A stretch of DNA of 64,000 nt. It comes from Mesorhizobium sophorae (GTDB lineage: Bacteria; Pseudomonadota; Alphaproteobacteria; Rhizobiales; Rhizobiaceae). Position numbers and translations under genes: made by a program. This document shows, piece after piece, positions 48,315 through 57,495 of this stretch; position 1 is the first letter of the stretch, and each line of letters opens with the position of its first letter. A model generated the notes under the pieces. The model was given only the letters and a program-made list of their open reading frames with translations, was not told the origin of the DNA and did not search any database. The stretch lies in contig NZ_NNRI01000007.1 of the NCBI RefSeq assembly GCF_002270415.1, positions 806,001 to 870,000 of the forward strand, written 5' to 3'.

Positions 48315-48391
48315 ATTCCGCCCGGCTCCAATGCTGGTGGAGTCTTTCGAAATACCGGTTTCTGGAAGGCCTCTTTTCTGGAAGGCAAAGC

Positions 48392-49252
48392 GTGATCCGT
48401 TACGCGAAACCCACCATAGTCGACGAAGCGCTCGCTTTGCTTGGCGAGGGCGCCTGGCGCATTCTAGCCGGCGGCACCGATTTCTATCCGGCACAAGGCA
48501 GCAAGCCGTTCCGTGACAATGTTCTCGACATCAATGGCCTGGCGGCGCTGCGCGGCATTGCCGAGACGGATGACCACTTCGTCATCGGCGCGCGCACGAC
48601 CTGGACCGACATCATCCGCCATCCCTTGCCACCGGCCTTCGATGCGCTGAAGCAGGCGGCGCGTGAGGTCGGCTCGGTGCAGATCCAGAACGTCGCCTCG
48701 GTCGCCGGCAATCTCTGCAACGCCTCGCCGGCCGCCGACGGCGTGCCGGCGCTGCTCGTCCTTGATGCTGAGGTCGAACTGCGATCGGCGATAACGACAC
48801 GTTATTTGCCGCTGCAGGACTTCATTCTCGGCAATCGTCGCACGGCCCTGCAGCCCGGCGAGATGGTCACGGCCATCCGCGTGCCGAAACCTGCAGCCGG
48901 CACGTCGGCTTTCGTCAAGCTCGGCGCGCGGCGCTATCTCGTCATTTCCATCGCCATGGTGGCGGCGCGTCTGGTGGTTGACAACCGCATTGTCGTGGAA
49001 GCGGCGGTTACCGCCGGCTCCTGCTCGGTGGTGGCCAAGCGCCTCGCCGGCGTCGAAGCCGCCTTGCGCGGCCGGCCCGCCGGCCAGGCGCTCGCCGATG
49101 CGGTCCTGGCCGCGCCGATGGCTGAGCTGTCGCCGATCGCCGATGTGCGCGGCAGCGCCGAATACCGGTTCGATGCGGTGCGCGAGATCGTTGCCCGCGC
49201 CGTGCTCAAGGCCTGTGGGCTGATGAACGACCCCGAGGTGGTGGCGGCATGA
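48392..49252 (+). CDS. Molybdenum hydroxylase FAD-binding subunit (CoxM/XdhB-type)
   Basis: The 286 residues form the FAD subunit of the xanthine dehydrogenase family. FAD motifs are WRILAGGTDFYP near residue 22 and NVASVAGNLCNASPAADG near 108; the C-terminal CO dehydrogenase flavoprotein domain follows. It starts at a GTG 6 bases after GGAAGG; the frame is open further up without a ribosome site. The stop overlaps the next start (ATGA). It would pass electrons from the Mo/Fe-S protein to NAD+ or another acceptor. Confidence 0.9.
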   Translation: MIRYAKPTIVDEALALLGEGAWRILAGGTDFYPAQGSKPFRDNVLDINGLAALRGIAETDDHFVIGARTTWTDIIRHPLPPAFDALKQAAREVGSVQIQNVASVAGNLCNASPAADGVPALLVLDAEVELRSAITTRYLPLQDFILGNRRTALQPGEMVTAIRVPKPAAGTSAFVKLGARRYLVISIAMVAARLVVDNRIVVEAAVTAGSCSVVAKRLAGVEAALRGRPAGQALADAVLAAPMAELSPIADVRGSAEYRFDAVREIVARAVLKACGLMNDPEVVAA

Positions 49253-52065
49253 GCCAGGTCTCGCCTGAAATGCGTGAAGCTCTGCCCGACCTGGGCGACG
49301 GCCAGCCTCGCCTCGGCCCTGAGCGAGCCGACATCGCCTTCGAGGTGAATGGCGCAGCCATCTCGGTCAACGTGCCGCCGCTGCGTCGGCTGTCCTCGGT
49401 GCTGCGCGACGAACTGCTTTTGACCGGCACCAAGGTCGGCTGTGACGCCGGCGACTGCGGCGCCTGCACGGTGCTGGTCGACGGTGATCCGGTTTGCGCC
49501 TGCCTGATGTCGGCGGCTTCCGCGGCGGGAACGGCTGTGACAACCGTCGAAGGGCTCGCCAATGGCCGGCTGTCGGCGCTGCAGGCCTCGTTCCTCGACC
49601 ATGGCGCGGCACAGTGCGGCATCTGCACGCCGGCCCTGCTTGTCGCGGCCACGGCATTGCTGGACAAAAAGCCCAAACCGACCGAGACCGAGGTCCAGGA
49701 CGCGCTGGGCGGCATCCTCTGCCGCTGCACCGGTTACCGGAAAATCATCGCAGCGGTGATGGATGCCTCCCTGCAGGAAGGAAGCCTCGATTTCCGATTG
49801 CCGCAATCGGGCCAAGCTGTGGGCTCTTCGCCCATTCGGCTCGACGGCGTGCCGAAGGTCACCGGCGGTGAAAAATTCGGCGGCGATTCCTTCCCCGCCG
49901 ATGCATTGGCCGTGCTGGTGATGCGCTCGCCGCATTACCATGCCAGCTTTACCTTCGGCGACCTCGACGGCTGGGTGAAGGCGCATCCCGGCATCGCCGG
50001 TGTCTTCACCGCCGCCGACATTGCGGGCAAGAACTGCTTCGGCGTCATCGGCCCGTTCGCCGACCAGCCGGCGCTGGCAGAGGGTTTCGCACGCCTTCGG
50101 GGCGAGGCGGTGGCGCTGGTCGCCGGCGAGCGCGAGGCCATCCTCGATCTCGACCTGTCGGATTTCCCAATACGCTGGAGCGAGTTGCCGCATCTCCTGC
50201 AGCCTTGCGAGGCGCAGTCCAGCGGCGCCAGGCTGATCCACGACAATCGCCCGGCGAACCTGCTCACCGCCGGCTTTGTCGAGCGCGGCGATCCCGAGGC
50301 GGCACTTACCGGCGCTGCCATCACCGTGTCCGGCGCCATCGACACCTCCTATGTCGAGCACGCCTATATCGAGCCGGAAGCCGGCTATGCATATCTGGAT
50401 GGCGACACGCTGGTCGTCGTCGCCTGCACCCAGGCGCCCTATATGGACCGCGACGAGACCGCGAAGGTGCTCGGCCTTGCCATCGACAAGGTGCGCATCG
50501 TGCCGACCGCGACCGGCGGCGGCTTCGGCTCCAAGCTCGACGTTTCGCTGCAGCCTTTGATCGGCCTTGTGGCGCTGAAGACCGGTCGGCCGGCGGCGCT
50601 CGCCTATACCCGCAACGAATCGATGATATCGACCACCAAGCGCCATCCGGCCGAGATGAAGGCGACCATCGGCGCCGATGCCGAAGGCCATGTCACCGGC
50701 ATGATCTTTGCCGGCGACTTCAACACCGGCGCCTATGCCAGCTGGGGGCCGACTGTGGCAAACCGCGTGCCGGTGCACGCCTCCGGCCCCTATGCGACAC
50801 CGAACTATCGCGCCGAGGGCCGCGCCATTCACACCCATGGGCCGATCTCCGGGGCCTTCCGCGGCTTCGGCGTGCCGCAAGCGGCGATCATGCAGGAGAC
50901 GCTCTATGACGAGCTGGCCGACAAACTGGGCATCGACCGGCTCGAGTTTCGCTTGAAAAACTGCCTTCGGAACGGATCCGAAACGGTTACCGGACAGCGG
51001 CTGGAGTCCGGCGTCGGCATCGCCGAATGCCTGGAATCGCTACGGCCGCATTGGACTCGGGCGAAGGCCGATGCTGCCGCGTTCAACGATACCAACAGGG
51101 ATAGAAAGCGCGGCGTTGGTGTGGCTTCCTGCTGGTATGGCTGCGGCAACACCTCGCTGCCCAACCCGTCGACCATCCGCGTCGGCATCGCGGCTTCAGG
51201 CGACATCATCCTGCATCAGGGCGCGGTCGATATAGGCCAGGGCTCGAACACGGTCATCCCCCAGATCTGCGCCGACGCGCTCGGCCTGCCGCTGGAAAAA
51301 TTCAAGCTTAGGAGTGCCGATACTGCGATCACCCCCGATGCCGGCAAGACATCGGCCTCGCGCCAGACTTTCGTGACCGGCAAGGCTGCCGAAAAGGCCG
51401 GCCGTGCCTTGCGCGAAAAGATCCTGCGCTTTGCCAATGTCTCGGAGAAAGCATCCCTGCAACTGGATGGCCCGGCGATAATCATCCGCGAGGGCGAGGC
51501 CACGCGCCACATCGACCTCGCAGCTTTGGATGTGGATGCCGATGGCTTCGTCTTCCGCGCCGAGGAAAGCTACGACCCGCCGACACTGCCGCTCGACGCC
51601 AAGGGCCAGGGCAAGCCCTATGCGGTTTATGGCTACGGTGCGCAGATCGCCGAACTCGAAGTCGATCTCAAGCTCGGCACGGTCAAGCTGATCAAGATCA
51701 CCGCGGCGCACGACGTCGGCAAGGCGATCAACCCGCTGCTGGTCGAGGGCCAGATCGAAGGCGGCATCGCGCAAGGCATCGGCATGGCGCTGATGGAGGA
51801 GTATATCCCCGGCCGCACCGAGAATCTGCACGACTACCTCATTCCGACCATTGGCGACGTGCCGCCGATCGAGACCATCCTGATCGAGGTTCCCGATCCC
51901 GAAGGACCGTTCGGCGCCAAGGGCCTGGGCGAGCATGTGCTGATCCCGACGGCGCCGGCGATCCTCAACGCCATCCGCCACGCCACCGGCGTTCTGGTCA
52001 CCAAGGTTCCGGCGACGCCGACGCGCATCCGCGCCGCCATTCGCGAAAAGGAGGCACGTCCATGA
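49249..52065 (+). CDS. Molybdenum hydroxylase, fused [2Fe-2S] and molybdopterin subunits (possible nicotinate hydroxylase)
   Basis: The 938 residues join two parts that are often separate. Residues about 28-180 are the 2x[2Fe-2S] domain, with Cys65, 70, 73 and 85 and Cys123, 126, 158 and 160. From about 190 on comes the molybdopterin domain, with TGGGFGSKLD near 421, GAFRGFGVPQA near 540 and the base-glutamate motif GAKGLGE near residue 888. Such enzymes insert a hydroxyl from water into N-heterocycles or purines. The next gene is a 6-hydroxynicotinate reductase-like protein, so nicotinate is the best guess as substrate. Xanthine or another heteroaromatic cannot be excluded. Confidence 0.85.
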   Translation: MSQVSPEMREALPDLGDGQPRLGPERADIAFEVNGAAISVNVPPLRRLSSVLRDELLLTGTKVGCDAGDCGACTVLVDGDPVCACLMSAASAAGTAVTTVEGLANGRLSALQASFLDHGAAQCGICTPALLVAATALLDKKPKPTETEVQDALGGILCRCTGYRKIIAAVMDASLQEGSLDFRLPQSGQAVGSSPIRLDGVPKVTGGEKFGGDSFPADALAVLVMRSPHYHASFTFGDLDGWVKAHPGIAGVFTAADIAGKNCFGVIGPFADQPALAEGFARLRGEAVALVAGEREAILDLDLSDFPIRWSELPHLLQPCEAQSSGARLIHDNRPANLLTAGFVERGDPEAALTGAAITVSGAIDTSYVEHAYIEPEAGYAYLDGDTLVVVACTQAPYMDRDETAKVLGLAIDKVRIVPTATGGGFGSKLDVSLQPLIGLVALKTGRPAALAYTRNESMISTTKRHPAEMKATIGADAEGHVTGMIFAGDFNTGAYASWGPTVANRVPVHASGPYATPNYRAEGRAIHTHGPISGAFRGFGVPQAAIMQETLYDELADKLGIDRLEFRLKNCLRNGSETVTGQRLESGVGIAECLESLRPHWTRAKADAAAFNDTNRDRKRGVGVASCWYGCGNTSLPNPSTIRVGIAASGDIILHQGAVDIGQGSNTVIPQICADALGLPLEKFKLRSADTAITPDAGKTSASRQTFVTGKAAEKAGRALREKILRFANVSEKASLQLDGPAIIIREGEATRHIDLAALDVDADGFVFRAEESYDPPTLPLDAKGQGKPYAVYGYGAQIAELEVDLKLGTVKLIKITAAHDVGKAINPLLVEGQIEGGIAQGIGMALMEEYIPGRTENLHDYLIPTIGDVPPIETILIEVPDPEGPFGAKGLGEHVLIPTAPAILNAIRHATGVLVTKVPATPTRIRAAIREKEARP

Positions 52066-53603
52066 GCGAGCTTGCCGAACGCTTCGAAACCCACGATCCC
52101 GGCGAAAAGCAGATGGCGGAGAAGATCCGCTGCGATGCCTGTCCGGTCATGTGCTACATCGCCGATGGCCGTACCGGCGCCTGCGACCGCTACGGCAATA
52201 TCGGCGGCAGGATCGTGCGCGTGGATCCGCTGACCATCCTCGACCATGCGGCCGAGACCGGCGCGGCCATGGTGCCGTTCATCGCCGAGGGCGAGGCATG
52301 GGACGGCGAGCTGGTCAACACCGGCCGCCGCTTCGTCACCGCCATCGGTGCGGGCACCACCTATCCCGATTACAAGCCGGCGCCGTTCATCGTCAGCCAG
52401 CAAGTCGAAGGCGTCGATCTCGTCACTGTCGTTACCGAGGGCATCTTCTCCTACTGCGGCGTCAAGGTGAAGATCGACACCGACCGTCATATCGGGCCCG
52501 AAACGGCTACAGTACGATCGCAAGGCGAAGCGATCGGCCATATCACGACGGGCGAATATGGCTCGCAGATGCTGTCCCTGGGCGGCGTGCATCACCTGAC
52601 CGGCGGCTCGAAGTCGGAAGGCCGGGCCACTTGCGACGCAATGCTCCATCTGTGCAACCGCAAGCCAGTGGAGCTCAGCATCGACGGCGGTGCCACCGTC
52701 ATCGTCGAAGCCGGCAAACCACCGGTTATCGACGGCAAGCAGGAACACCGCATGCGTGTCGGCTGCGGCTCGGCCACCATCGGCATGTTCGCCACGCAAT
52801 GGCGCGGGCTGGTCGACGAGGTGGTGGTGGTCGACGACCACATCACCGGCGTCGTGTCCGAGCATCAGGCCGGCAAGGTACTGGGCTGGCAGGACACGGG
52901 CATAAAAATCATCGGCCGCCGCTCGACGCCGGGCCGCTATTTCAAGGTGTCCGATCCCGGCCTCGGCTGGGGCGGCACCAGCATATCCGACCCGCTGTCG
53001 ATCCTCGGCGAGTGGAACGCCAAGAAGGGCGCGCGGCCGGGCCTGTCGCTGCTGATGGTTTCGACCACCGGCGAGCAGTTTGCCTATTACGAACTCGATG
53101 ACGACTTGAAACCAGTACAGAAACCCTTTCCGGAGCGGCTGCAAAAGTCAGTCGGGCTGATCGAGGACAATTGCGAGCCAGCGCTGTGCACCGTGCTGTT
53201 CATCGGCGGCGCCGGTGGCTCGCTGCGCGCTGGCGTCACCGAAAACCCGGTCAACCTCACCCGTTCCGTGCAAGGCCTGAGCACCTACGTGACAGTCGGC
53301 GGCGCGCCGGTCTATGTCTGGCCGGGCGGCGGCATCACGCTGATGGTCGATGTCACGCGGGTGCCGGAAGGCGCCTTCGGCTATGTGCCGACCCCGGCGC
53401 TGGTGGCGCCGATCGAATTCACCTTGCGCCGCGACGACTATGTCAGGCTCGGCGGCTACGAGGCCGAAATCCGCAGCGTCGAGGATATCGTCGCCAAGGG
53501 AGGTGAGTATCTCAATCCGCGCCGCGGCTCAGGTGCCGCGGCCGGCAATCCATGGCCGCCGCTGGCACAATTGCACCGTGTTCGCTCCAACGGGGCCGGG
53601 TGA
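52062..53603 (+). CDS. 6-Hydroxynicotinate reductase-like [4Fe-4S] protein
   Basis: The 513 residues start with a CX2CX3CX9C cluster at Cys24, 27, 31 and 41 (RCDACPVMCYIADGRTGAC). A long domain with many glycines follows (VTEGIFSYCGVKVKIDTDRHIGPE; GGTSISDPLSIL). I associate this layout with 6-hydroxynicotinate reductase, known from Eubacterium barkeri, which reduces 6-hydroxynicotinate to 1,4,5,6-tetrahydro-6-oxonicotinate. In an aerobic alphaproteobacterium this would be the reductive route reported for Azorhizobium. It overlaps both neighbours, so it is coupled to the hydroxylase. Assignment is by recall of the family, not alignment. Confidence 0.72.
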   Translation: MSELAERFETHDPGEKQMAEKIRCDACPVMCYIADGRTGACDRYGNIGGRIVRVDPLTILDHAAETGAAMVPFIAEGEAWDGELVNTGRRFVTAIGAGTTYPDYKPAPFIVSQQVEGVDLVTVVTEGIFSYCGVKVKIDTDRHIGPETATVRSQGEAIGHITTGEYGSQMLSLGGVHHLTGGSKSEGRATCDAMLHLCNRKPVELSIDGGATVIVEAGKPPVIDGKQEHRMRVGCGSATIGMFATQWRGLVDEVVVVDDHITGVVSEHQAGKVLGWQDTGIKIIGRRSTPGRYFKVSDPGLGWGGTSISDPLSILGEWNAKKGARPGLSLLMVSTTGEQFAYYELDDDLKPVQKPFPERLQKSVGLIEDNCEPALCTVLFIGGAGGSLRAGVTENPVNLTRSVQGLSTYVTVGGAPVYVWPGGGITLMVDVTRVPEGAFGYVPTPALVAPIEFTLRRDDYVRLGGYEAEIRSVEDIVAKGGEYLNPRRGSGAAAGNPWPPLAQLHRVRSNGAG

Positions 53604-54484
53604 TGTCCGGCCCGCAAGCGCATTGGCTGCAGGACGGCAAGCGGCTGCATCTGAACCACGGGCCGATCGACCTGATCGTCGAGGCCTTTGGCGAGGCGCA
53701 CGAATGCCGCAAGGCCTTTGAGCAGGCGGTGGCGCGTTTCCAGACCATCTTGCCGGAGATGGTCGAGGAATTGCCGGAATTGCGCCAGCCGGCCACGAGT
53801 CGACCGCGCGCTTTCGCCGGTTCGACAGCGCAGCGCATGGAAGCGGCCGTCGCGCCCCTAGCGAAAGATTTCATCACGCCGATGGCCGCCGTCGCCGGTT
53901 CGGTAGCCGACGAAATGCTCGAGACAATGTTTGCCGGCCGGAAGCTCGACCGCGCCTATGTCAACAATGGCGGTGACAGCGCGATCCATCTCGGCGCCGG
54001 CCAGTCGATGACGCTTGCCATCGCCGGCACCGGCCACGGTCTGGCCGACCGCATTGTCATCCATGCCGGCGATGGCGTGCGCGGCGTCGCCACCAGCGGC
54101 TGGCGTGGACGCTCGTTTTCGCTTGGCATCGCCGATGCCGTCACCGTGCTGGCGCGGACCGGGGCCGAGGCCGATGCCGCCGCGACGCTGATCGCCAATG
54201 CCGTCGACCTGCCCGGCCATCCGGCCATCCGGCGCGTGCCGGCGCGCGATCTGGCGCCGGACAGCGACCTTGGCGACAGGTTGGTGACGCAAGAGGTAAA
54301 CCGGCTTTCCTCAGAGGAAATCGCCACGGCGCTGGACGGCGGACTTGCCGTCGCCGAAGATTTCCGCCGCAGGGGATTGATCGCCGCATCGGCGCTGTTT
54401 CTTGCCGGCCAGACCCGCATCAGTGGTTCCATGGCGCTTGCCGCGCCCGACAAAAGTCCAGGGAAGGAAGTTGCCCATGCCTGA
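53603..54484 (+). CDS. UPF0280 family protein (ApbE-like fold)
   Basis: The 293 residues match the UPF0280 pattern: AAVAGSVADEMLETM near residue 94, YVNNGGDSAIHL near 117, and GVATSGWRGRSFSLGIADAV near 162. The last two resemble the flavin transferase ApbE, to which the family is distantly related. The start overlaps the previous stop (TGATG). No reaction is known. In this operon it could act on a pathway intermediate or modify the reductase; both ideas are inference. Confidence 0.82.
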   Translation: MSGPQAHWLQDGKRLHLNHGPIDLIVEAFGEAHECRKAFEQAVARFQTILPEMVEELPELRQPATSRPRAFAGSTAQRMEAAVAPLAKDFITPMAAVAGSVADEMLETMFAGRKLDRAYVNNGGDSAIHLGAGQSMTLAIAGTGHGLADRIVIHAGDGVRGVATSGWRGRSFSLGIADAVTVLARTGAEADAAATLIANAVDLPGHPAIRRVPARDLAPDSDLGDRLVTQEVNRLSSEEIATALDGGLAVAEDFRRRGLIAASALFLAGQTRISGSMALAAPDKSPGKEVAHA

Positions 54485-55061
54485 GTTTCCGATCCGCAAG
54501 ATCGCGGTTCTGACCGAAGAGATCTTTCACGAGGGCGGGCCGGTGGCCAAGGTGCCGCGCCGGCGCGCCGCCGCCATGGCGCTGGTCAAGAACCCGTTCG
54601 CCGGGCGCTATGTCGAGGAGTTGCAGAGCGCCATGGACGATCTGAAGCCGCTCGGCCTGCTGCTGGCCGACCGGCTGATCGAGGCGCTCGGCGGCGACGT
54701 GAAGCAGATCGACGGCTATGGCAAGGGCGCCATTGTCGGCACCGCAGGCGAACTGGAGCACGGCGCGCTGTGGCATGTGCCCGGCGGCTACGCCATGCGC
54801 GAGCGGCTCGGCGATGCCAAGGCGATCGTGCCGTCGGCGAAGAAGGTCGGCGCCTTCGGCTCCAGGCTCGACGTGCCGCTTGGCCACATCAATGCCGCCT
54901 ATGTGCGCAGCCATTTCGACGCCATGGAAGTCGGCATCAGCGACGGCCCGCGCCCCGACGAGATCCTGTTCTGCCTGGCCATGACCTGCGGGCCACGCGT
55001 GCACGACCGCATGGGCGGCCTGGCGGCCGGGGATATCAAGGCCTGGGACGGGCTGCGGTGA
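54477..55061 (+). CDS. DUF1185 (amino acid synthesis) family protein
   Basis: The 194 residues show the DUF1185 pattern, from FPIRKIAVLTEEIFHEGG at the start through KNPFAGRYVEEL, YGKGAIVGTAGELEHGALWH, and AMTCGPRVHDRMGGL at the end. The family has structures but no settled function, despite the name amino acid synthesis protein. The ATG at 54477 has GGAAGGAAG upstream and overlaps the UPF0280 end by 8 bases. It is a candidate for a ring-opening or later hydrolytic step, by location only. Confidence 0.85.
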   Translation: MPEFPIRKIAVLTEEIFHEGGPVAKVPRRRAAAMALVKNPFAGRYVEELQSAMDDLKPLGLLLADRLIEALGGDVKQIDGYGKGAIVGTAGELEHGALWHVPGGYAMRERLGDAKAIVPSAKKVGAFGSRLDVPLGHINAAYVRSHFDAMEVGISDGPRPDEILFCLAMTCGPRVHDRMGGLAAGDIKAWDGLR

Positions 55062-55519
55062 GCGCCGAGGACAATCTGCTGAAGCTGGTCGAGGCCGAAG
55101 AGCCTGACGAAAACGACTATCGCTTGCAGGAGCAGGTCGGTTTCATCCTGCGCAAGGCGCATCAGCGCCATGTCTCGATCTTCGCCGCCCATATCGCCGA
55201 TCTGACGCCGCCGCAATTCGCGGCACTGGCCAAGCTGCGCGATGTCGGCGAGACCTCGCAGAACCAGCTCGGCACGCTGATTGCCATGGACGCGGCGACG
55301 GTGAAGGGTGTCATCGACCGGCTGAAGGCGCGCGGCTTGGTCGATCTCTCCAAGCATGAGGTCGACAAGAGGCGGCTGCTGGTCAATTTGACCGCTGAAG
55401 GCCGCGACGCGGTCGAACGCCTGATCCCGCTTGCCCGCGACATCACCCAGGAAACACTGGCGCCGCTCTCGGCCAAGGAGATCGCCACATTCATGAAGCT
55501 GCTGGCGAAACTGGCCTGA
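55058..55519 (+). CDS. MarR-family transcriptional regulator
   Basis: The 153 residues have the winged helix-turn-helix of MarR: LTPPQFAALAKLRDVGETSQNQL, MDAATVKGVIDRLKARGLV and DKRRLLVNLTAEG. It starts at a GTG overlapping the DUF1185 stop, the last of six overlapping genes. It probably binds a palindrome in the operon promoter (48297-48314) and responds to a pyridine acid, as NicR-type MarR proteins do. Confidence 0.9.
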   Translation: MSAEDNLLKLVEAEEPDENDYRLQEQVGFILRKAHQRHVSIFAAHIADLTPPQFAALAKLRDVGETSQNQLGTLIAMDAATVKGVIDRLKARGLVDLSKHEVDKRRLLVNLTAEGRDAVERLIPLARDITQETLAPLSAKEIATFMKLLAKLA

Positions 55520-55558
55520 GTCCCGACAGGCCCGAGCGCCTTTCGCACAAGGTAGCGT

Positions 55559-56353
55559 TCAGAGCTTGAACGCCTCCGAAGAAAGCTCCCGCAGCTTTGG
55601 GAAGACGCCCTTGCCGCCCGTGATGACCAGCGTCCCGTCCCGTAGCACCGTCTCCGGATTGGGTTTCACGACCATGCCGTCGGCTTCCTCGACCAGAAGC
55701 ATGCCGGCCAGGCAATCCCAGGCGTTCATGTGCTCCTCGACATAGCCGAGCAGGCGGCCGGCGGCGACGTAGGCGAGCATCAAGGCACCCGATGCGTTGC
55801 GGAAGAAGACGCCGCCTTCGGCCAGCAGCATGCGGACCAGCACGGCGACATTTTCGGTGTCGGCACGGTTTGAAAATCCGGTCCCGACGGATCCTTCTTC
55901 CAGGCTGGTGCCCGCACTGGTCCTGATCGGTCTGCCGTTGACGAAGGCGCCGCCGCCGAGCCGGCCGTGAAACGTCTCGCCGGTCGACGGTTCGTGGATC
56001 ACGCCAACCACGGTCTCGCTGTGCAGGGCGCAGGCGATCACCACGCACCAGGCCGGGATGCCGCGCACGAAATTGGCGGTGCCGTCGATGGGATCGATCA
56101 CCCAGTCATAGCCTGTCGAGCCGGTGACCGAGGCATGCTCCTCGCCGACGATGCCGTCTTGCGGATAGTCGGTGGCAATGGCCGCGCGGATGAACAGTTC
56201 GACCTCGCGGTCTGCTTCAGAGACCAGGTCCTGATGGCCCTTGCTCTCGATGGTCAGGCTGTCGAGGTCGCGAAAGTACTTCAGGCCGAGTTCGCCGGCA
56301 CGCCGCGCCAGTTCGATGGCAAACTGCATGCGTGCGTCATGGTCATTTTTCAC
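55559..56353 (-). CDS. Inositol monophosphatase family protein
   Basis: The protein has about 264 residues with the metal-binding motifs GEEHAS, DPIDGTANFV (about residue 90) and AWDCLAGMLLVEEA near 213, as in inositol monophosphatase, histidinol phosphatase (HisN) and CysQ relatives. It would release phosphate from an inositol, sugar or adenosine phosphate. The start is uncertain: a GTG at 56353 and an ATG at 56329 are both possible, and neither has a clear ribosome site. Confidence 0.85.
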   Translation of the reverse strand: MKNDHDARMQFAIELARRAGELGLKYFRDLDSLTIESKGHQDLVSEADREVELFIRAAIATDYPQDGIVGEEHASVTGSTGYDWVIDPIDGTANFVRGIPAWCVVIACALHSETVVGVIHEPSTGETFHGRLGGGAFVNGRPIRTSAGTSLEEGSVGTGFSNRADTENVAVLVRMLLAEGGVFFRNASGALMLAYVAAGRLLGYVEEHMNAWDCLAGMLLVEEADGMVVKPNPETVLRDGTLVITGGKGVFPKLRELSSEAFKL

Positions 56354-56425
56354 GGGGGAGCTCGATCTTGCGGAAGGGTGCCCCGCCCTTAGCAGAAGCA
56401 CCCCGTATCCTCCAAGCCAAGAATA

Positions 56426-57427
56426 TCAGGCCGCCTGCGACAGCGATTTGTGGGCCTCGGCCAGGATCTCGAACGACCGCACACGGGCCGCATGGTCGAA
56501 AATCTGCGCGGTGACCATCAGCTCATCGGCGCCGGTGCGGCGCACGAACGCGTCGATGCCTTGCCGGACCGCTTCCGGAGACCCGACGACAGCGCAGGAC
56601 AGCGCCTGGCCAAGCATGGTCTTGGCCATCGGATCGAGATCGCGGTCATAGTTCTCGACCGGCGGCGGCAGCCGACCGGGCCGGCCGGTGCGCAGATTGA
56701 CGAAAGCCTGTTGCAGCGAGGTGAACAGCAGCCTCGCCCCCGCATCGGTGGGCGCGGCAAAGACGTTGAGGCCGAGCATCACATGCGGTTTGTCGAGTTG
56801 TTCCGACGGTTGGAAGCGCGAGCGGTAGACGTCCAGGGCATGGTCGAGTTCCGCCGGCGCGAAATGCGAGGCAAAGGCATAGGGCAGGCCGAGCATGGCG
56901 GCGAGCTGGGCGCCGTAGAGGCTGGAACCGAGGATCCAGATCGGCACGTTCTGGCCCTCGCCCGGCACGGCGCGGATGCGCTGGCCTTCCGCGGCCGGCT
57001 GGAAATAGCCCATCAACTCGACGACATCCTGCGGGAAATTGTCGACGCCGGCCTCGAGGTTGCGCCGCAAGGCGCGTGCGGTGCCCATGTCGGTGCCGGG
57101 CGCGCGGCCGAGGCCGAGATCAATGCGGCCCGGATGCAAGGCGGCCAGCGTGCCGAACTGTTCGGCAATCACCAGCGGCGAATGGTTGGGCAGCATGATG
57201 CCGCCGGCGCCGACGCGAATGGTCCTGGTGCCGCCGGCGACATGGGCAATGACGACCGCAGTGGCGGCACTGGCGATGCCCGGCATGTTGTGATGCTCGG
57301 CCAGCCAGTAGCGCTTGTAACCCAGCCGCTCGGCATGACGGGCAAGATCGAGCGAGTTGGCGAGCGACTGGGAGGCATCGCTGCCTTCGATGATCGGCGA
57401 CAGGTCGAGAACGGAAAGAGCGGTCAT
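56426..57427 (-). CDS. LLM-class flavin-dependent oxidoreductase (luciferase-like)
   Basis: The 333 residues are of the bacterial luciferase fold, starting [12 protein letters not shown], with [20 protein letters not shown] near residue 41 and [18 protein letters not shown] near 92. These mark the MsnO8-type group, which uses reduced flavin and oxygen on unknown substrates. I start at MTALSV (57427); nine upstream codons are in frame but the family starts here. Confidence 0.88.
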   Translation of the reverse strand: MTALSVLDLSPIIEGSDASQSLANSLDLARHAERLGYKRYWLAEHHNMPGIASAATAVVIAHVAGGTRTIRVGAGGIMLPNHSPLVIAEQFGTLAALHPGRIDLGLGRAPGTDMGTARALRRNLEAGVDNFPQDVVELMGYFQPAAEGQRIRAVPGEGQNVPIWILGSSLYGAQLAAMLGLPYAFASHFAPAELDHALDVYRSRFQPSEQLDKPHVMLGLNVFAAPTDAGARLLFTSLQQAFVNLRTGRPGRLPPPVENYDRDLDPMAKTMLGQALSCAVVGSPEAVRQGIDAFVRRTGADELMVTAQIFDHAARVRSFEILAEAHKSLSQAA

Positions 57428-57495
57428 GAATGGGGTCCTGTGTAAGGTCCGCATGTAGGAAGCGCCTGGCGACGCCGCAAATTCAAAAATATTGA

